Positions 25,942 to 34,867 of a DNA stretch of 64,000 nt are shown one piece after another. Numbering within the stretch: position 1 is the first letter of the stretch; every line of letters starts with the position of its first letter. The position numbers were made by a program, and so were the translations under genes. This stretch comes from Seohaeicola sp024304985 (GTDB taxonomy: Bacteria; Pseudomonadota; Alphaproteobacteria; Rhodobacterales; Rhodobacteraceae): the NCBI RefSeq assembly GCF_028802875.1, contig NZ_JARAMP010000003.1, positions 62,001 to 126,000 of the forward strand, given 5' to 3'. The notes beneath the pieces are model-generated. The model made no database searches. It saw only the letters and a program-made list of their open reading frames with translations, and was not told where the DNA came from.

Positions 25942-27663
25942 GTGTCGGGCAGAAAATGGGCGGGACGGTCGCTGGTCGTGGCGATATGCGCGGCGCTTGT
26001 CGGCGGGTCCGCCATGGGCGGCAGTGCCCGGGCCGAGCCGAATACCGGGGCCTATCTGGCGGCGCGGCAGGCCGTGCTGTTGGGAGATTACACGGCGGCG
26101 GCGGATTACTTCACGCAAGCCCTGACACGCGATCCCTCCAACGCGATGTTGATGGAGAACGCGGTGCTGTCCTTCCTGTCGCTGGGCGATCTGGACCGGG
26201 CCTTGCCCATCGCGCGCAAGATGGAGGCGGACGGGCTGCAAAGCCAGGTCGCGAGCATGGTGCTGGCCGCGGCCGAGGCGCGCAACGGAGAATTCGACGC
26301 GCTTCTGAGCCGCATGTCCGAGGAACGCGGCACCGGGCCGCTGGTCGACGGGCTGACGATCGCATGGGCCCAGATGGGCAAGGGCGATGTGAGCGCGGCG
26401 CTGGCCACGTTCGACAAGCTGGCCGCCGAAGACGGGCTTGGCCCCTTTGCCAGCTATCACAAGGCACTGGCGCTGGCGATGGTGGGGGATTTCGAGGGGG
26501 CCGAGGCGATCTTTGCCGCCGAGTCGGGAGGGCCGCTGCAACTGACCCGTCGCGCCGCCATCGCGCGGGTGCAGATCCTTAGCCAGTTGGACCGCGATCC
26601 CGAGGCGGTCGAGATGCTGGACCAGATGTTCGGCCCGGATCTTGATCCTGCGTTGACCGCGATGCGGGCGGCGCTGGTCGAGGATTCGGTGCTGCCGTTC
26701 AACCTGATCACCAACCCGACCGACGGTATCGCCGAGGTGTTCCACACCGTGGCCTCTTTCCTGCGCCGTGAGGCGGGGGATGAATACACGCTGCTCTTCT
26801 CGCGCGTGGCATCCTATCTGAGGCCGGATCATACGGACGCCATCCTGCAAAGCGCCTCGTTGCTGGAATCGATGGAGAAGTTCGATCTTGCGGTGGCGAC
26901 CTACAAGCAGGTGCCCGCAAACGATCCCTCGTTCCATGCGGCGGAACTGGGCCGGGCCGAGGCGCTGCGCAAACTGGACCGGCTGGATGCGGCGTCCGAG
27001 GTGCTGGAGCAGTTGACCCGCAGCCATGGCGATCTGCCCATCGTGCATGTCACGCTGGGTGATCTGATGCGCCAGATGGAGCGTTTCGGGGATGCGGTCA
27101 CCGCTTATGATACTGCGGTGGCGCTGTATCCGTCCGAGGATGGGGGGCATTGGTTCATCTACTATGCCCGCGCCATTGCCCATGAGCGGCAGGACAACTG
27201 GGAAAAGGCCGAGGCGGATTTCCGCAAGGCGCTGGAACTGAATCCGGATCAGCCGCAGGTGTTGAACTATCTGGGCTATTCGCTGGTGGAAAAGCAGATC
27301 AAGCTGGACGAGGCGCTTGACATGATCGAGCGCGCGGTCGCGGCGCGCCCTGACAGCGGCTATATCGTGGACAGTCTGGGATGGGTGCTATACCGCCTTG
27401 GCCGCTATGAAGAGGCGGTGGTCCATATGGAGCGCGCGGCAGAGTTGATGCCCGTCGATCCGATCGTGAACGACCATCTGGGGGATGTCCTCTGGGCCGT
27501 GGGGCGCTATCGCGAGGCCGAATTCCAGTGGACCCGTGCCCTGTCCTTTGATCCCGAGGAAAAGGACGCCGTGCGAATCCGCCGCAAGCTTGAGGTCGGG
27601 CTGGATGTGGTGCTGGCGGAAGAGGGTGCGCAGCCCCTGGCCCGCGTGGCGAATGGCAACTGA
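25942..27663 (+). CDS. Exported tetratricopeptide-repeat protein
   Basis: A 573-residue protein built of TPR-like helical pairs after a signal peptide (about 1-31, ending SARAEP). Clear repeats are at about 31-100 (ARQAVLLGDYTAAADYFTQA) and near the C-terminus (EKAEADFRKALELNPDQPQVL and the following 34-mers through MPVDPIVNDHLGDVLWA). I chose GTG 25942 because a GGAGG lies 8 nt upstream and the signal peptide then starts correctly; a longer frame to 25810 is poor. It probably scaffolds protein partners in the periplasm or outer membrane. It overlaps ispE by 11 nt. Confidence 0.85.
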   Translation: MSGRKWAGRSLVVAICAALVGGSAMGGSARAEPNTGAYLAARQAVLLGDYTAAADYFTQALTRDPSNAMLMENAVLSFLSLGDLDRALPIARKMEADGLQSQVASMVLAAAEARNGEFDALLSRMSEERGTGPLVDGLTIAWAQMGKGDVSAALATFDKLAAEDGLGPFASYHKALALAMVGDFEGAEAIFAAESGGPLQLTRRAAIARVQILSQLDRDPEAVEMLDQMFGPDLDPALTAMRAALVEDSVLPFNLITNPTDGIAEVFHTVASFLRREAGDEYTLLFSRVASYLRPDHTDAILQSASLLESMEKFDLAVATYKQVPANDPSFHAAELGRAEALRKLDRLDAASEVLEQLTRSHGDLPIVHVTLGDLMRQMERFGDAVTAYDTAVALYPSEDGGHWFIYYARAIAHERQDNWEKAEADFRKALELNPDQPQVLNYLGYSLVEKQIKLDEALDMIERAVAARPDSGYIVDSLGWVLYRLGRYEEAVVHMERAAELMPVDPIVNDHLGDVLWAVGRYREAEFQWTRALSFDPEEKDAVRIRRKLEVGLDVVLAEEGAQPLARVANGN

Positions 27664-28504
27664 CACGGGCGGCGCAGTGCGCGGCCATGTGGAGCTGGCC
27701 CCGGCCAAGATCAACCTGACGCTGCATGTCACGGGCCAGCGGGCCGATGGCTATCACCTGCTGGACAGTCTGGTGGTCTTTGCCGATGTCGGGGACAGGC
27801 TGACCCTGCGACGGGCGGATCGGCCCGCGCTGACGGTGACGGGGCCGATGGCGGCGGGCGTGCCGGTGGGACCTGAGAATCTGGTGCTGCGGGCGGCGGC
27901 GCGGATGGGCGTTGATCTGGAGATCGGGTTGGAGAAGCATCTGCCCTCGGCCGCCGGGATCGGGGGCGGGTCCTCGGATGCCGCTGCCGTGCTGCGGGGG
28001 GCTGTGGCCTTGGTGCCGGGGCTCCACCTGCCGGCGGATCAGGGCCTGTCACTGGGGGCGGATGTGCCGGTCTGCCTGATGGCGCGGGCTGCGCGGATGC
28101 GGGGCATCGGTGAGGATGTGGTGCCGGTGGAGGGTTTGCCGCCGCTGTATGCCGTGCTGGTCAATCCGGGGGTCAGCGTCTCGACCGCCGTGATCTTCCG
28201 CAGTCTGGCGCGCAAGGACAATGCGGCCATGCCGGATGTGTTGCCGCGCTGGGCCGATGCGGGGGATCTGGCGGCTTGGCTGGCGGGACAGCGCAACGAC
28301 ATGCAGGACGCGGCTGTCGCGGCGGCGCCGGTCGTCGGTGAGGTGATCGCGGCGATTGGCGCAACAGCGGGGTGTTTGCTGGCGCGGATGTCGGGGTCCG
28401 GGGCGACCTGTTTCGGGCTTTATGCGGATGCGGATGCGGCGGCGCGGGCGGCGGATGCCTTGACGCGGCCCGGTTGGTGGGTGCGGGCCGCGCGCCTGTC
28501 CTGA
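27653..28504 (+). CDS. ispE: 4-Diphosphocytidyl-2-C-methyl-D-erythritol kinase
   Basis: GHMP kinase of the MEP isoprenoid pathway, phosphorylating CDP-ME. The 283-residue protein has PAKINLTLHV (17-26), DGYHLL (32-37) and the ATP loop LPSAAGIGGGSSDAAA (97-112), with MSGSGATCFGLY near the C-terminus. The ATG at 27653 overlaps the TPR gene's end by 11 nt. The convergent neighbour downstream is a polyprenyl diphosphate synthase that uses the same pathway's product. Confidence 0.95.
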   Translation: MATDTGGAVRGHVELAPAKINLTLHVTGQRADGYHLLDSLVVFADVGDRLTLRRADRPALTVTGPMAAGVPVGPENLVLRAAARMGVDLEIGLEKHLPSAAGIGGGSSDAAAVLRGAVALVPGLHLPADQGLSLGADVPVCLMARAARMRGIGEDVVPVEGLPPLYAVLVNPGVSVSTAVIFRSLARKDNAAMPDVLPRWADAGDLAAWLAGQRNDMQDAAVAAAPVVGEVIAAIGATAGCLLARMSGSGATCFGLYADADAAARAADALTRPGWWVRAARLS

Positions 28505-28545
28505 GGGGTTGCGCCCGGCGGCGCCGGCGGAGCCTCCGGCGGGAG

Positions 28546-28564
28546 TATTTCCGGCAAGATGAAG
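28546..28564 (+). repeat. Post-stop motif copy 4 (downstream of ispE)
   Basis: TATTTCCGGCAAGATGAAG, 41 nt after the ispE stop and in its sense direction. It is preceded at 28527-28537 by the short hairpin CGGAG-C-CTCCG. It lies between convergent ispE and the polyprenyl synthase. Confidence 0.78.
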
Positions 28565-28579
28565 CGGCAGGGGCAGCGC

Positions 28580-29581
28580 TTAGCGTAAGCGGGCCACGAC
28601 GTAGTCGGCCAGATCCACAAGCATTTGCCGCAGGGGGTGATCGGGAAGGGTCTGCATCGCATCCTTGGCGCGGTCGGCCCAGCGGATTGCATCGGCGCGG
28701 GTGGCGTCGAGCGTGGCGTGGCTCTGCATCAGGGCGATGGCATGGTCCAGATCGCCGTCGCGCTGGTCGCCCTTTTCGATGGTGCGCGACCAGAAGGCGC
28801 GCTCTTCCGGGGTGGCCCGGGCCACGGCCTTGATGACGGGCAGGGTCAGCTTGCGTTCGCGGAAATCGTCGCCCACGTTCTTGCCGGTTTCCTTGCTGTC
28901 GCCTTGGTAATCCAGAAGGTCGTCGACGATCTGGAAGGCGATCCCCAGCGCGTCGCCATAGTCGAACAGTGCCTGCACCTGCGCGGGGCTGGCACCCGCC
29001 AGAACGCCGCCGGATTCGGTAGCGGCGGAGAAGAGGGCGGCGGTCTTGCCGCGCACGACTTGCAGATAGATGCCCTCATCCGTGCGCAGGTCCTGCGCGG
29101 CGGTGAGTTGGAGCACCTCGCCCTCGGCAATCGTTGCGGCGGCGTTGGACAGGATTTCCAGCACGCGCAGGTTGCCCGGCTCCACCATCAACTGAAAGGC
29201 GCGGGCGAAGAGGTAATCCCCCACCAGCACCGAGGATTTGTTGTCCCACAGAAGGTTTGCCGTGGGCCGTCCACGGCGCTGCGCGCTTTCATCCACCACG
29301 TCGTCATGCAGCAAGGTTGCGGTGTGGATGAATTCGACCGTCGCGGCCAGATGCACATGATAGGGGCCGTCGTAGCCGCAGAGTTCGGCCGCGGCCAGCG
29401 TCAGCATCGGGCGCAGGCGTTTGCCGCCCGCCCCCACCAGATGCGCGGTCACCTGCGGGATGCGGGGCGCGTGTTCCGAGGCCATGCGGTCCGCGATCAG
29501 GGCGTTCACCGCCTCCATCCCCTCGGCCAGATGCTGGGCCAGCAATTCATGCGGTTTGGTGGAAGCGCGGTCGAGGCTCAT
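28580..29581 (-). CDS. Long-chain polyprenyl diphosphate synthase (ubiquinone side chain)
   Basis: Trans-prenyltransferase that extends farnesyl diphosphate with isopentenyl units, giving the C40-C50 tail of ubiquinone. The 333 residues carry the two Asp-rich motifs DDVVDES (93-99) and VDDLLDYQGD (near 216), plus GGKRLRPML (52-60) before the first. Chain length cannot be fixed from this reading; Q10 is usual in this order of bacteria. It converges with ispE, and the two genes sit in one isoprenoid neighbourhood. Confidence 0.94.
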   Translation of the reverse strand: MSLDRASTKPHELLAQHLAEGMEAVNALIADRMASEHAPRIPQVTAHLVGAGGKRLRPMLTLAAAELCGYDGPYHVHLAATVEFIHTATLLHDDVVDESAQRRGRPTANLLWDNKSSVLVGDYLFARAFQLMVEPGNLRVLEILSNAAATIAEGEVLQLTAAQDLRTDEGIYLQVVRGKTAALFSAATESGGVLAGASPAQVQALFDYGDALGIAFQIVDDLLDYQGDSKETGKNVGDDFRERKLTLPVIKAVARATPEERAFWSRTIEKGDQRDGDLDHAIALMQSHATLDATRADAIRWADRAKDAMQTLPDHPLRQMLVDLADYVVARLR

Positions 29582-29636
29582 GTTTTCCCTGCTGCACGGG
29601 TCGACAAATCGCGCACCATGCCCTTATCTGCCCTGT

Positions 29637-29852
29637 ATGAAACAACTGATGCGCACCAATAATCCGGTCTCGATGGCGATGGCCACATCCTTGCTTCAGG
29701 GCGAGGGTATAGACTGCTTTGAAATCGACGTAAACATGAGCGTCCTTGAAGGCAGCATCGGCATTTTGCCGCGCCGCCTGATGGTGCGGGACGAGGATTA
29801 CGATGCCGCGCTGCGGGTCATCACCGACAATGGCATGGGACCCGATGGATGA
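29637..29852 (+). CDS. DUF2007 family small protein
   Basis: A 71-residue cytosolic protein. The pattern of a short first strand, MAMATSLLQGEGIDCFEID and then LPRRLMVRDEDYDAALRVI is the DUF2007 (putative signal-transducing) fold, related to GlnB-like ferredoxin folds. The function is unknown. It overlaps the following methyltransferase gene by 8 nt and is divergent from the polyprenyl synthase, 55 bp apart. Confidence 0.85.
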   Translation: MKQLMRTNNPVSMAMATSLLQGEGIDCFEIDVNMSVLEGSIGILPRRLMVRDEDYDAALRVITDNGMGPDG

Positions 29853-30597
29853 GGCCACGCTGAGCCGCGACGCCTTTCTGGGCGGGCGGTTGCAGATCTG
29901 GCAACCCCGGCGCGGCTATCGCGCGGGGGTCGATCCGGTGCTGCTGGCGGCATCCGTTCCGGCGCGGACCGGGCAATCGGTGCTGGAGTTGGGCTGCGGT
30001 GTGGGCGTCGCGTCGCTGTGTCTGGCGGCGCGGGTGCCGGGGCTGGCGCTGACGGGGGTGGAGATCCAGCCCGACTATGCCGATCTGGCGCGGCGCAATG
30101 CCTGTGACATGGCGGCCCCGTTCGAGGTCGTGACGGCTGACCTGACCGCCCTGCCTGCCGATCTGCGCCAGCGGCGGTTCGATCATGTGATCGCCAATCC
30201 GCCTTATTTCCTGCGGGATCAGAGCACGCCTGCCACCGATACCGGGCGCGAGACGGCGTTGGGTGAGCGTGTATCACTGGCCGGCTGGGTCGAGGTGGCC
30301 GCGCGCCGGGTGGTCGATGGCGGCTATGTGACCTTTATCCAGCGGGCCGAACGCCTGCCCGAATTGATGGCGCTGATGACCGCGCGGCTGGGATCGGTGG
30401 AGGTGCTGCCGCTGACGCCGCGCCGGGGCAGGCCCGCGCAACTGGTGCTCATCCGGGGGCGCAAGGGGGGGCGCGCGGCTTTTCGCCTGTGCGACTCGGT
30501 GCTGATGCATGAAGGTGCGGCGCATGACGGGGATCGCGACAGCTATACCCCGCTGGTCGGATCGGTGCTGCGCGACGGGGCGGGGCTGCCTTTCTGA
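29845..30597 (+). CDS. tRNA1(Val) adenine-N6 methyltransferase-like (TrmN6 family)
   Basis: SAM-dependent methyltransferase of 250 residues. Motif I is VLELGCGVGVASL (46-58), motif II VEIQPDY (72-78), and motif IV NPPY (118-121), the signature of N6-adenine or small-domain methyltransferases; the N-terminal GGRLQIWQPRRGYRAGVDPVLLAA is the TrmN6/YfiC-like pattern. The probable target is A37 of tRNA-Val, by resemblance only. The ATG at 29845 lies inside the DUF2007 end, so it is translationally coupled. Confidence 0.85.
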   Translation: MDEATLSRDAFLGGRLQIWQPRRGYRAGVDPVLLAASVPARTGQSVLELGCGVGVASLCLAARVPGLALTGVEIQPDYADLARRNACDMAAPFEVVTADLTALPADLRQRRFDHVIANPPYFLRDQSTPATDTGRETALGERVSLAGWVEVAARRVVDGGYVTFIQRAERLPELMALMTARLGSVEVLPLTPRRGRPAQLVLIRGRKGGRAAFRLCDSVLMHEGAAHDGDRDSYTPLVGSVLRDGAGLPF

Positions 30598-30610
30598 CGG
30601 GCGCAACCAT

Positions 30611-30625
30611 GAATTGTTTCAATTC
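30611..30625. promoter_or_regulatory. GAATTG-TTT-CAATTC inverted repeat
   Basis: A perfect 6-3-6 inverted repeat 13 nt after the methyltransferase stop, within an AT-rich spacer that must hold the promoter of the YdcH-like gene. It could be an operator or a weak terminator. Confidence 0.35.
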
Positions 30626-30726
30626 TGTTGGAAATTCTTTGCCTGATGCTGCGGGTGCAGCGTGACTTGCTGCTGATTCTGTGATGCACTTGTCATGTGA
30701 TGTTCACATATGAGAGGAGAATGCCA

Positions 30727-30897
30727 ATGAGCTTGAGTTCGCATGTCGAGGAACTGAAGAAGAAACACCGCACGCTCTCGGACAAGGTTGAGGAAGCGCA
30801 ACGCGCGCCGGGCGTCAGCACTGCTGAAATCGCCACCCTCAAGAAGCAGAAATTGCGCCTGAAAGAAGAAATCGAGCGCCTGAGCGCTAACGCCTGA
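30727..30897 (+). CDS. YdcH/DUF465-like short coiled-coil protein
   Basis: A 56-residue protein, nearly all one charged helix: SHVEELKKKHRTLSDKVEEA then LKKQKLRLKEEIERL, the DUF465 (YdcH) pattern. The function is unknown. The ATG at 30727 is preferred over 30721 because AGGAG at about 30715 would be too close to the earlier ATG. A strong terminator follows, so it is probably a monocistronic unit with its own AT-rich promoter. Confidence 0.88.
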   Translation: MSLSSHVEELKKKHRTLSDKVEEAQRAPGVSTAEIATLKKQKLRLKEEIERLSANA

Positions 30898-30940
30898 ATA
30901 CCCCAACACGCGTAGAACAAGCCCTCGACCCTGTCGGGGC

Positions 30941-30970
30941 AAGGTCAGCCATGGATTTGGCTGACCTTTT
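30941..30970 (+). terminator. Strong intrinsic terminator after the YdcH-like gene
   Basis: AAGGTCAGCC and GGCTGACCTT pair perfectly (10 bp) around an ATGGATTT loop, followed by TT ATC. It lies 43 nt after the stop codon. Confidence 0.82.
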
Positions 30971-30988
30971 ATCATGGTGGCGACGGGA

Positions 30989-31594
30989 TCAGGCCGCCAT
31001 GAAATCGGTGACGGCCTGCACCTCTCCTTGCGTGATCTCGTGCCCGCCGGAATGCCATTCCAGCGTCACATCCGCGCCCTGCGCCGTCAGGTAATCCGCC
31101 AGTGCCTGCGTCAGCGGTGCCGGGCAGATCGGATCGCGTTGCCCGGCGGTGATCAGGACCCGGCGTCCCGCGAGGCCCGGTTGTGGCGCGGGTGTCCAGG
31201 GGATCAGCGGGTGCATCAGCACCATGCGGTCCACCAGATCGGGATGGTCCAGCGCCACCGCCATCAGGATATTGGCCCCGTTGGAATAGCCGAGGCCCGC
31301 GACCTGACCCGCTGCGGTGCGGGTCTTGTGATCCAGAATGAACCGCGCCATCCGGTCGCGCCGCTTGGCCAGATCGTCCATGTCGTAGACGCCCTCTCCG
31401 GTGCGGCGGAAATAGCGGTTCATGCCGCCTTCAAGCACATCGCCGCGCGGCGAGACGACATGCGCGCCGGGGATCAGCCGCTCGGCAAAGCCGTGGAACT
31501 GATGTTCTGTCCCGCCGGTGCCGTGAAAAGTCAACAGCAGGGGCGCGCCTGCGCGCCCCCGCGTCTCGGCATAGGTATAGGAGGTGTCAGTCAC
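30989..31594 (-). CDS. Alpha/beta-hydrolase carboxylesterase, MhqD-like
   Basis: A 201-residue serine hydrolase of the phospholipase/carboxylesterase group, with FHGTGGTEHQF (oxyanion region, 23-33) and nucleophile motif GLGYSNGAN (100-108); Asp near 155 (GQRDPI) and His near 184 (SGGHEI) would finish the triad. The start is GTG 31594, overlapping the VOC gene by 8 nt, where the family N-terminus begins. In Bacillus, MhqD and MhqO are a paired esterase and dioxygenase for quinone/hydroquinone detoxification, and the same pair is adjacent here. Confidence 0.85.
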   Translation of the reverse strand: MTDTSYTYAETRGRAGAPLLLTFHGTGGTEHQFHGFAERLIPGAHVVSPRGDVLEGGMNRYFRRTGEGVYDMDDLAKRRDRMARFILDHKTRTAAGQVAGLGYSNGANILMAVALDHPDLVDRMVLMHPLIPWTPAPQPGLAGRRVLITAGQRDPICPAPLTQALADYLTAQGADVTLEWHSGGHEITQGEVQAVTDFMAA

Positions 31595-32519
31595 GGATCG
31601 GCTCCAGATAGCGCTGCTCCAGAACATCGCGAAGATGCGCGTGCTGCTTGGGCAGTTTCAGGGCTTGCCCCAGATGGGCGCTATCCTCGTCGCGGTCGAA
31701 GCCGGGTTCGTTGGTCGCCACTTCGAACAGGACGCCGCCGGGGGTGCGGAAGTAGATCGCCCAGAAGTAATCGCGGTCGATCACGGGCGTCACCTGCCAG
31801 CCGGTATCCAGAAGCGCCTTGCGCACCTCTAGCTGCGCGGCGCGGTCGGTGACCGAGAAGGCCAGATGGTGCACGGAGCCTGCACCCTGCTGCGCCGGGG
31901 CGGCGCCGGGCAGGGTTTCGATATCCACGACATCCGCGCCATTGCCGCCAGAAATGCGGAAGCGGGTGATGTCGCCTTGGGTGTCGGTCTGTTCATAACC
32001 CATGAAGCGCAGCAGTTCGGCGCTGGCCCCGGCGTCGCGCAGGCGCATGTCGGCGGAGTGGAAGCCGCGGATCGCGTGATCGGCGCTGATGCCCTGACCT
32101 TCCCACGGCGCGCGGTCGTCATCCACCTCGACCAGTGCGAAACCATCGCCATCGGGGCCGTCAAAGCGCAGGCGGTTTTCGCCGAAGCGCGTCTCCGGCT
32201 TGATATTCTTCACGTCGAAGGTCGCCAGACGATCTGCCCAGAAGGGCAGCGACCCTTTGGGCACGGCGAAGGTGGTCACGCTGACCTCGCCCGCGCCGGG
32301 GCGGCCACGGCGGGCGCCCGGAAAGGGGAAATAGGTCATGACCGAACCCGGTGTGCCCATCTCGTCGCCGTAATAGAGGTGATAGACTTCTGGCGCGTCG
32401 AAATTGACCGTTTTCTTGACGCGGCGCAGGCCGAGGGTCTTGGTGAAAAAATCGTTGTTGGATTGTGCCCCGCTGGCCAGCGAGGTCACGTGGTGCAGTC
32501 CGTTGATCTGGGTGAGCAT
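31587..32519 (-). CDS. VOC-fold ring-cleaving dioxygenase, MhqO-like
   Basis: A 310-residue protein with two vicinal-oxygen-chelate modules, one starting INGLHHVTSLA (5-15) and one with SVHHLAFSVTDRAAQL (near 213); a Glu ligand is expected around FEVATNEPGFD. Such Fe(II) enzymes open hydroquinones or other aromatics (MhqO, PcpA-like). The ATG at 32519 is preceded by GGAG; the long upstream frame is not real. It overlaps the esterase, so the two are very probably an operon. Confidence 0.86.
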   Translation of the reverse strand: MLTQINGLHHVTSLASGAQSNNDFFTKTLGLRRVKKTVNFDAPEVYHLYYGDEMGTPGSVMTYFPFPGARRGRPGAGEVSVTTFAVPKGSLPFWADRLATFDVKNIKPETRFGENRLRFDGPDGDGFALVEVDDDRAPWEGQGISADHAIRGFHSADMRLRDAGASAELLRFMGYEQTDTQGDITRFRISGGNGADVVDIETLPGAAPAQQGAGSVHHLAFSVTDRAAQLEVRKALLDTGWQVTPVIDRDYFWAIYFRTPGGVLFEVATNEPGFDRDEDSAHLGQALKLPKQHAHLRDVLEQRYLEPIRD

Positions 32520-32625
32520 GTCGGTTCTCCTTTGCAGCAGAATATGCGCTGCACCGGCGCGCAGAAAACACGCATCCCGGCGCGTATTCTGTGCAGGATC
32601 GCACATGACGGGCCGGACGTGGACA

Positions 32626-32657
32626 TGAAAAAGCCCCCTGCGTTGCGGCAGGGGGCT
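32626..32657 (-). terminator. Terminator after phbB
   Basis: On the minus strand AGCCCCCTG pairs with CAGGGGGCT around a short CCGCAACG loop and is followed by TTTTTC. It lies just after the phbB stop, so it closes the phbA-phbB unit. Confidence 0.8.
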
Positions 32658-32676
32658 GTGGGTGCCTTGGGCCGGA

Positions 32677-33399
32677 TCAGACGAAGAATTGCGCGCCGTT
32701 GGCGGAAATGGTCGAGCCATTGATGAAGCCCGAGTCGTCCGAGGCGAGGAAGACCACGCAGCGGGCGATCTCTTCCGGTTCGCCCAGACGACCGGCGGGG
32801 ATTTGCGCGATGATGCTTTCGCGGACCTTTTCCGGCACCGCCATCACCATGTCGGTGGCGATATAGCCGGGGCAGATCGCGTTGGCTGTGATGCCGAAGC
32901 GCGCGCCTTCCTGTGCCAGTGACTTGACGATGCCCAGATCGCCCGCTTTGGACGCGGCATAGTTCACCTGTGCGAACTGGCCCTTCTGGCCGTTGATCGA
33001 CGAGATGATGATGACGCGGCCGAACTTGCGTTCGCGCATGCCGGGCCAGATCGGATGGGTCATGTTGAACACGCCGGTGAGGTTGGTGTCGATCACCTCG
33101 TGCCACTGCTGCGGGGTCATCTTGTGAAAAGGGGCGTCGCGGGTGATGCCCGCGTTGTTGACCAGCACGTCGATGGGGCCGACTTCGGCCTCGACCTTGG
33201 CGATTCCGGCGGCGCATTCCTCGTAATTGCCGACGTTCCACTTGTAGGTCTTGATCCCCGTGTCCTTGGTGAATGCCGCGGCGGCCTCGTCATTGCCGGC
33301 ATAGGTGGCCGCGACGGTGTAGCCCGCATCGCGCAAGGCGATGGAAATGGCCGCGCCGATCCCGCGTGATCCGCCTGTGACGAGTGCTGTTCTTGCCAT
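32677..33399 (-). CDS. phbB: Acetoacetyl-CoA reductase
   Basis: NADPH-dependent short-chain dehydrogenase (240 aa) that makes (R)-3-hydroxybutyryl-CoA, the polyhydroxybutyrate monomer; the same product also enters the ethylmalonyl-CoA pathway. It has GGSRGIG (9-15), catalytic Ser in SSINGQKGQ and YAASKAG (near 149-155), and the reductase-specific GKFVNQ-like NYAASK context. The ATG at 33399 has a GGAGG site. It follows phbA on the same strand, with a terminator-like hairpin between them. Confidence 0.94.
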   Translation of the reverse strand: MARTALVTGGSRGIGAAISIALRDAGYTVAATYAGNDEAAAAFTKDTGIKTYKWNVGNYEECAAGIAKVEAEVGPIDVLVNNAGITRDAPFHKMTPQQWHEVIDTNLTGVFNMTHPIWPGMRERKFGRVIIISSINGQKGQFAQVNYAASKAGDLGIVKSLAQEGARFGITANAICPGYIATDMVMAVPEKVRESIIAQIPAGRLGEPEEIARCVVFLASDDSGFINGSTISANGAQFFV

Positions 33400-33512
33400 G
33401 ATATCCTCCAATTTGGCTGTGCTTCGGTAACTTGGTTACTTTGAAAGGTGTTGATACGCAAGAATGTTGCGCGAAGTTTTGCGGCTCCGGCGCGATTTTT
33501 TCCGATAGGCGG

Positions 33513-33543
33513 AAAAACAAAGGGGCGCCCGATGGCGCCCCTT
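33513..33543 (-). terminator. Hairpin between phbA and phbB
   Basis: On the minus strand GGGGCGCC and GGGCGCCCC pair around ATC and are followed by TTTGTTTTT. It lies 24 nt after the phbA stop, so phbB is probably reached only by readthrough or from its own promoter. Confidence 0.75.
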
Positions 33544-33566
33544 GATATCCATCCGCCCGCTGCGGA

Positions 33567-34742
33567 TCAGGCCCGCTCGAGGCACATGGCCACGCCCATG
33601 CCGCCACCGATGCATAGCGTGGCCAGACCCCGCTTGGCATCGCGGCGCTGCATTTCGAACAGCAGCGTGTTCAGGATGCGGCAGCCCGAGGCGCCGATGG
33701 GGTGGCCGATGGCGATGGCGCCGCCGTTTACGTTCACGATGGACGGGTCCCAGCCCATGTCCTTGTTCACGGCGCAGGCCTGCGCGGCGAAAGCCTCGTT
33801 CGCTTCGACCAGATCCAGATCCTCGACCGACCAGCCCGCCTTGGCCAGCGCCTTGCGGCTGGCGTGGATCGGACCGACGCCCATGATGGACGGGTCCAGA
33901 CCGGCGGTGGCATAGGAGGCGATGCGCGCCAGCGGGGTGATGCCGCGCTTTTCCGCCTCGTCCGCGGTCATCAGCAGCACGGCCGCAGCGCCGTCGTTCA
34001 GGCCGGAGGCATTGGCCGCCGTGACCGAGCCGTCGCGGGTGAAGGCCGGGCGCAGTTTTTGCAGCGCATCCATGGTGGCGCCGTGGCGGATGTATTCATC
34101 CTTGTTGATGATGATGTCGCCCTTGCGCGATTTCACAACGAAATCAATGACCTCATCGTCGAAGCGCCCGGCTTTCTGCGCGGCTTCGGCCTTGTGCTGG
34201 CTGGCGAGGGCGAATTCGTCCTGCGCGTCGCGGCTGATCTGCCATTTTTCGGCGACGTTTTCGGCGGTCTGGCCCATGTGATAGCCGTTGAAGGCATCCC
34301 ACAGACCGTCGCGGATCATCGAGTCGATATAGGAGACATCGCCCATCTTCACGCCCGCGCGCAGATGCGCGACATGGGGGCTGAGGGTCATGTTTTCCTG
34401 ACCGCCTGCGGCCACGATGGACGCATCGCCCAACTGGATATGCTGTGCGGCCAGTGCGACAGCGCGCAGACCCGAACCGCAAACCTGATTGATCGACCAG
34501 GCCGAGGATTCGATTGGCAGGCCGGCGTTCACATGCGCCTGACGTGCGGGGTTCTGGCCCTGACCTGCGGTCAGCACCTGACCGAGGATGGTTTCGGACA
34601 CTTCGGATTTGTCGATGCCCGCGCGGGATACGACAGCCTCAAGCACGGCGGACCCCAGATCATGGGCGGGCGTGTTGGCGAATGCGCCCCCGAAAGAGCC
34701 GACAGCGGTGCGCGCTGCCGAGGCGATTACGACATTGGTCAT
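33567..34742 (-). CDS. phbA: Acetyl-CoA acetyltransferase (beta-ketothiolase)
   Basis: Condenses two acetyl-CoA to acetoacetyl-CoA; 391 residues, the normal thiolase size. Active-site residues are visible as Cys88 in NQVCGSG, His in AIAIGHPIGASG (near 348) and Cys in TLCIGGGMG (near 378). It starts at ATG 34742 with GGAGGATATAC just upstream. A far longer in-frame reading across the upstream region has no sense and is rejected. It feeds PHB synthesis together with phbB and also the C2-assimilation module at 60-62 kb. Confidence 0.95.
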   Translation of the reverse strand: MTNVVIASAARTAVGSFGGAFANTPAHDLGSAVLEAVVSRAGIDKSEVSETILGQVLTAGQGQNPARQAHVNAGLPIESSAWSINQVCGSGLRAVALAAQHIQLGDASIVAAGGQENMTLSPHVAHLRAGVKMGDVSYIDSMIRDGLWDAFNGYHMGQTAENVAEKWQISRDAQDEFALASQHKAEAAQKAGRFDDEVIDFVVKSRKGDIIINKDEYIRHGATMDALQKLRPAFTRDGSVTAANASGLNDGAAAVLLMTADEAEKRGITPLARIASYATAGLDPSIMGVGPIHASRKALAKAGWSVEDLDLVEANEAFAAQACAVNKDMGWDPSIVNVNGGAIAIGHPIGASGCRILNTLLFEMQRRDAKRGLATLCIGGGMGVAMCLERA

Positions 34743-34867
34743 GTATATCCTCCACCAATTTGCAGATCGAGGATCATCCGGGGCCACGCGGGGTTGCGGG
34801 CACCGGACTCCCCGCCTTGCCTTGTGTGATACTGGATGAGGCCCGCCGCGGCAACAGGATGATGCCC

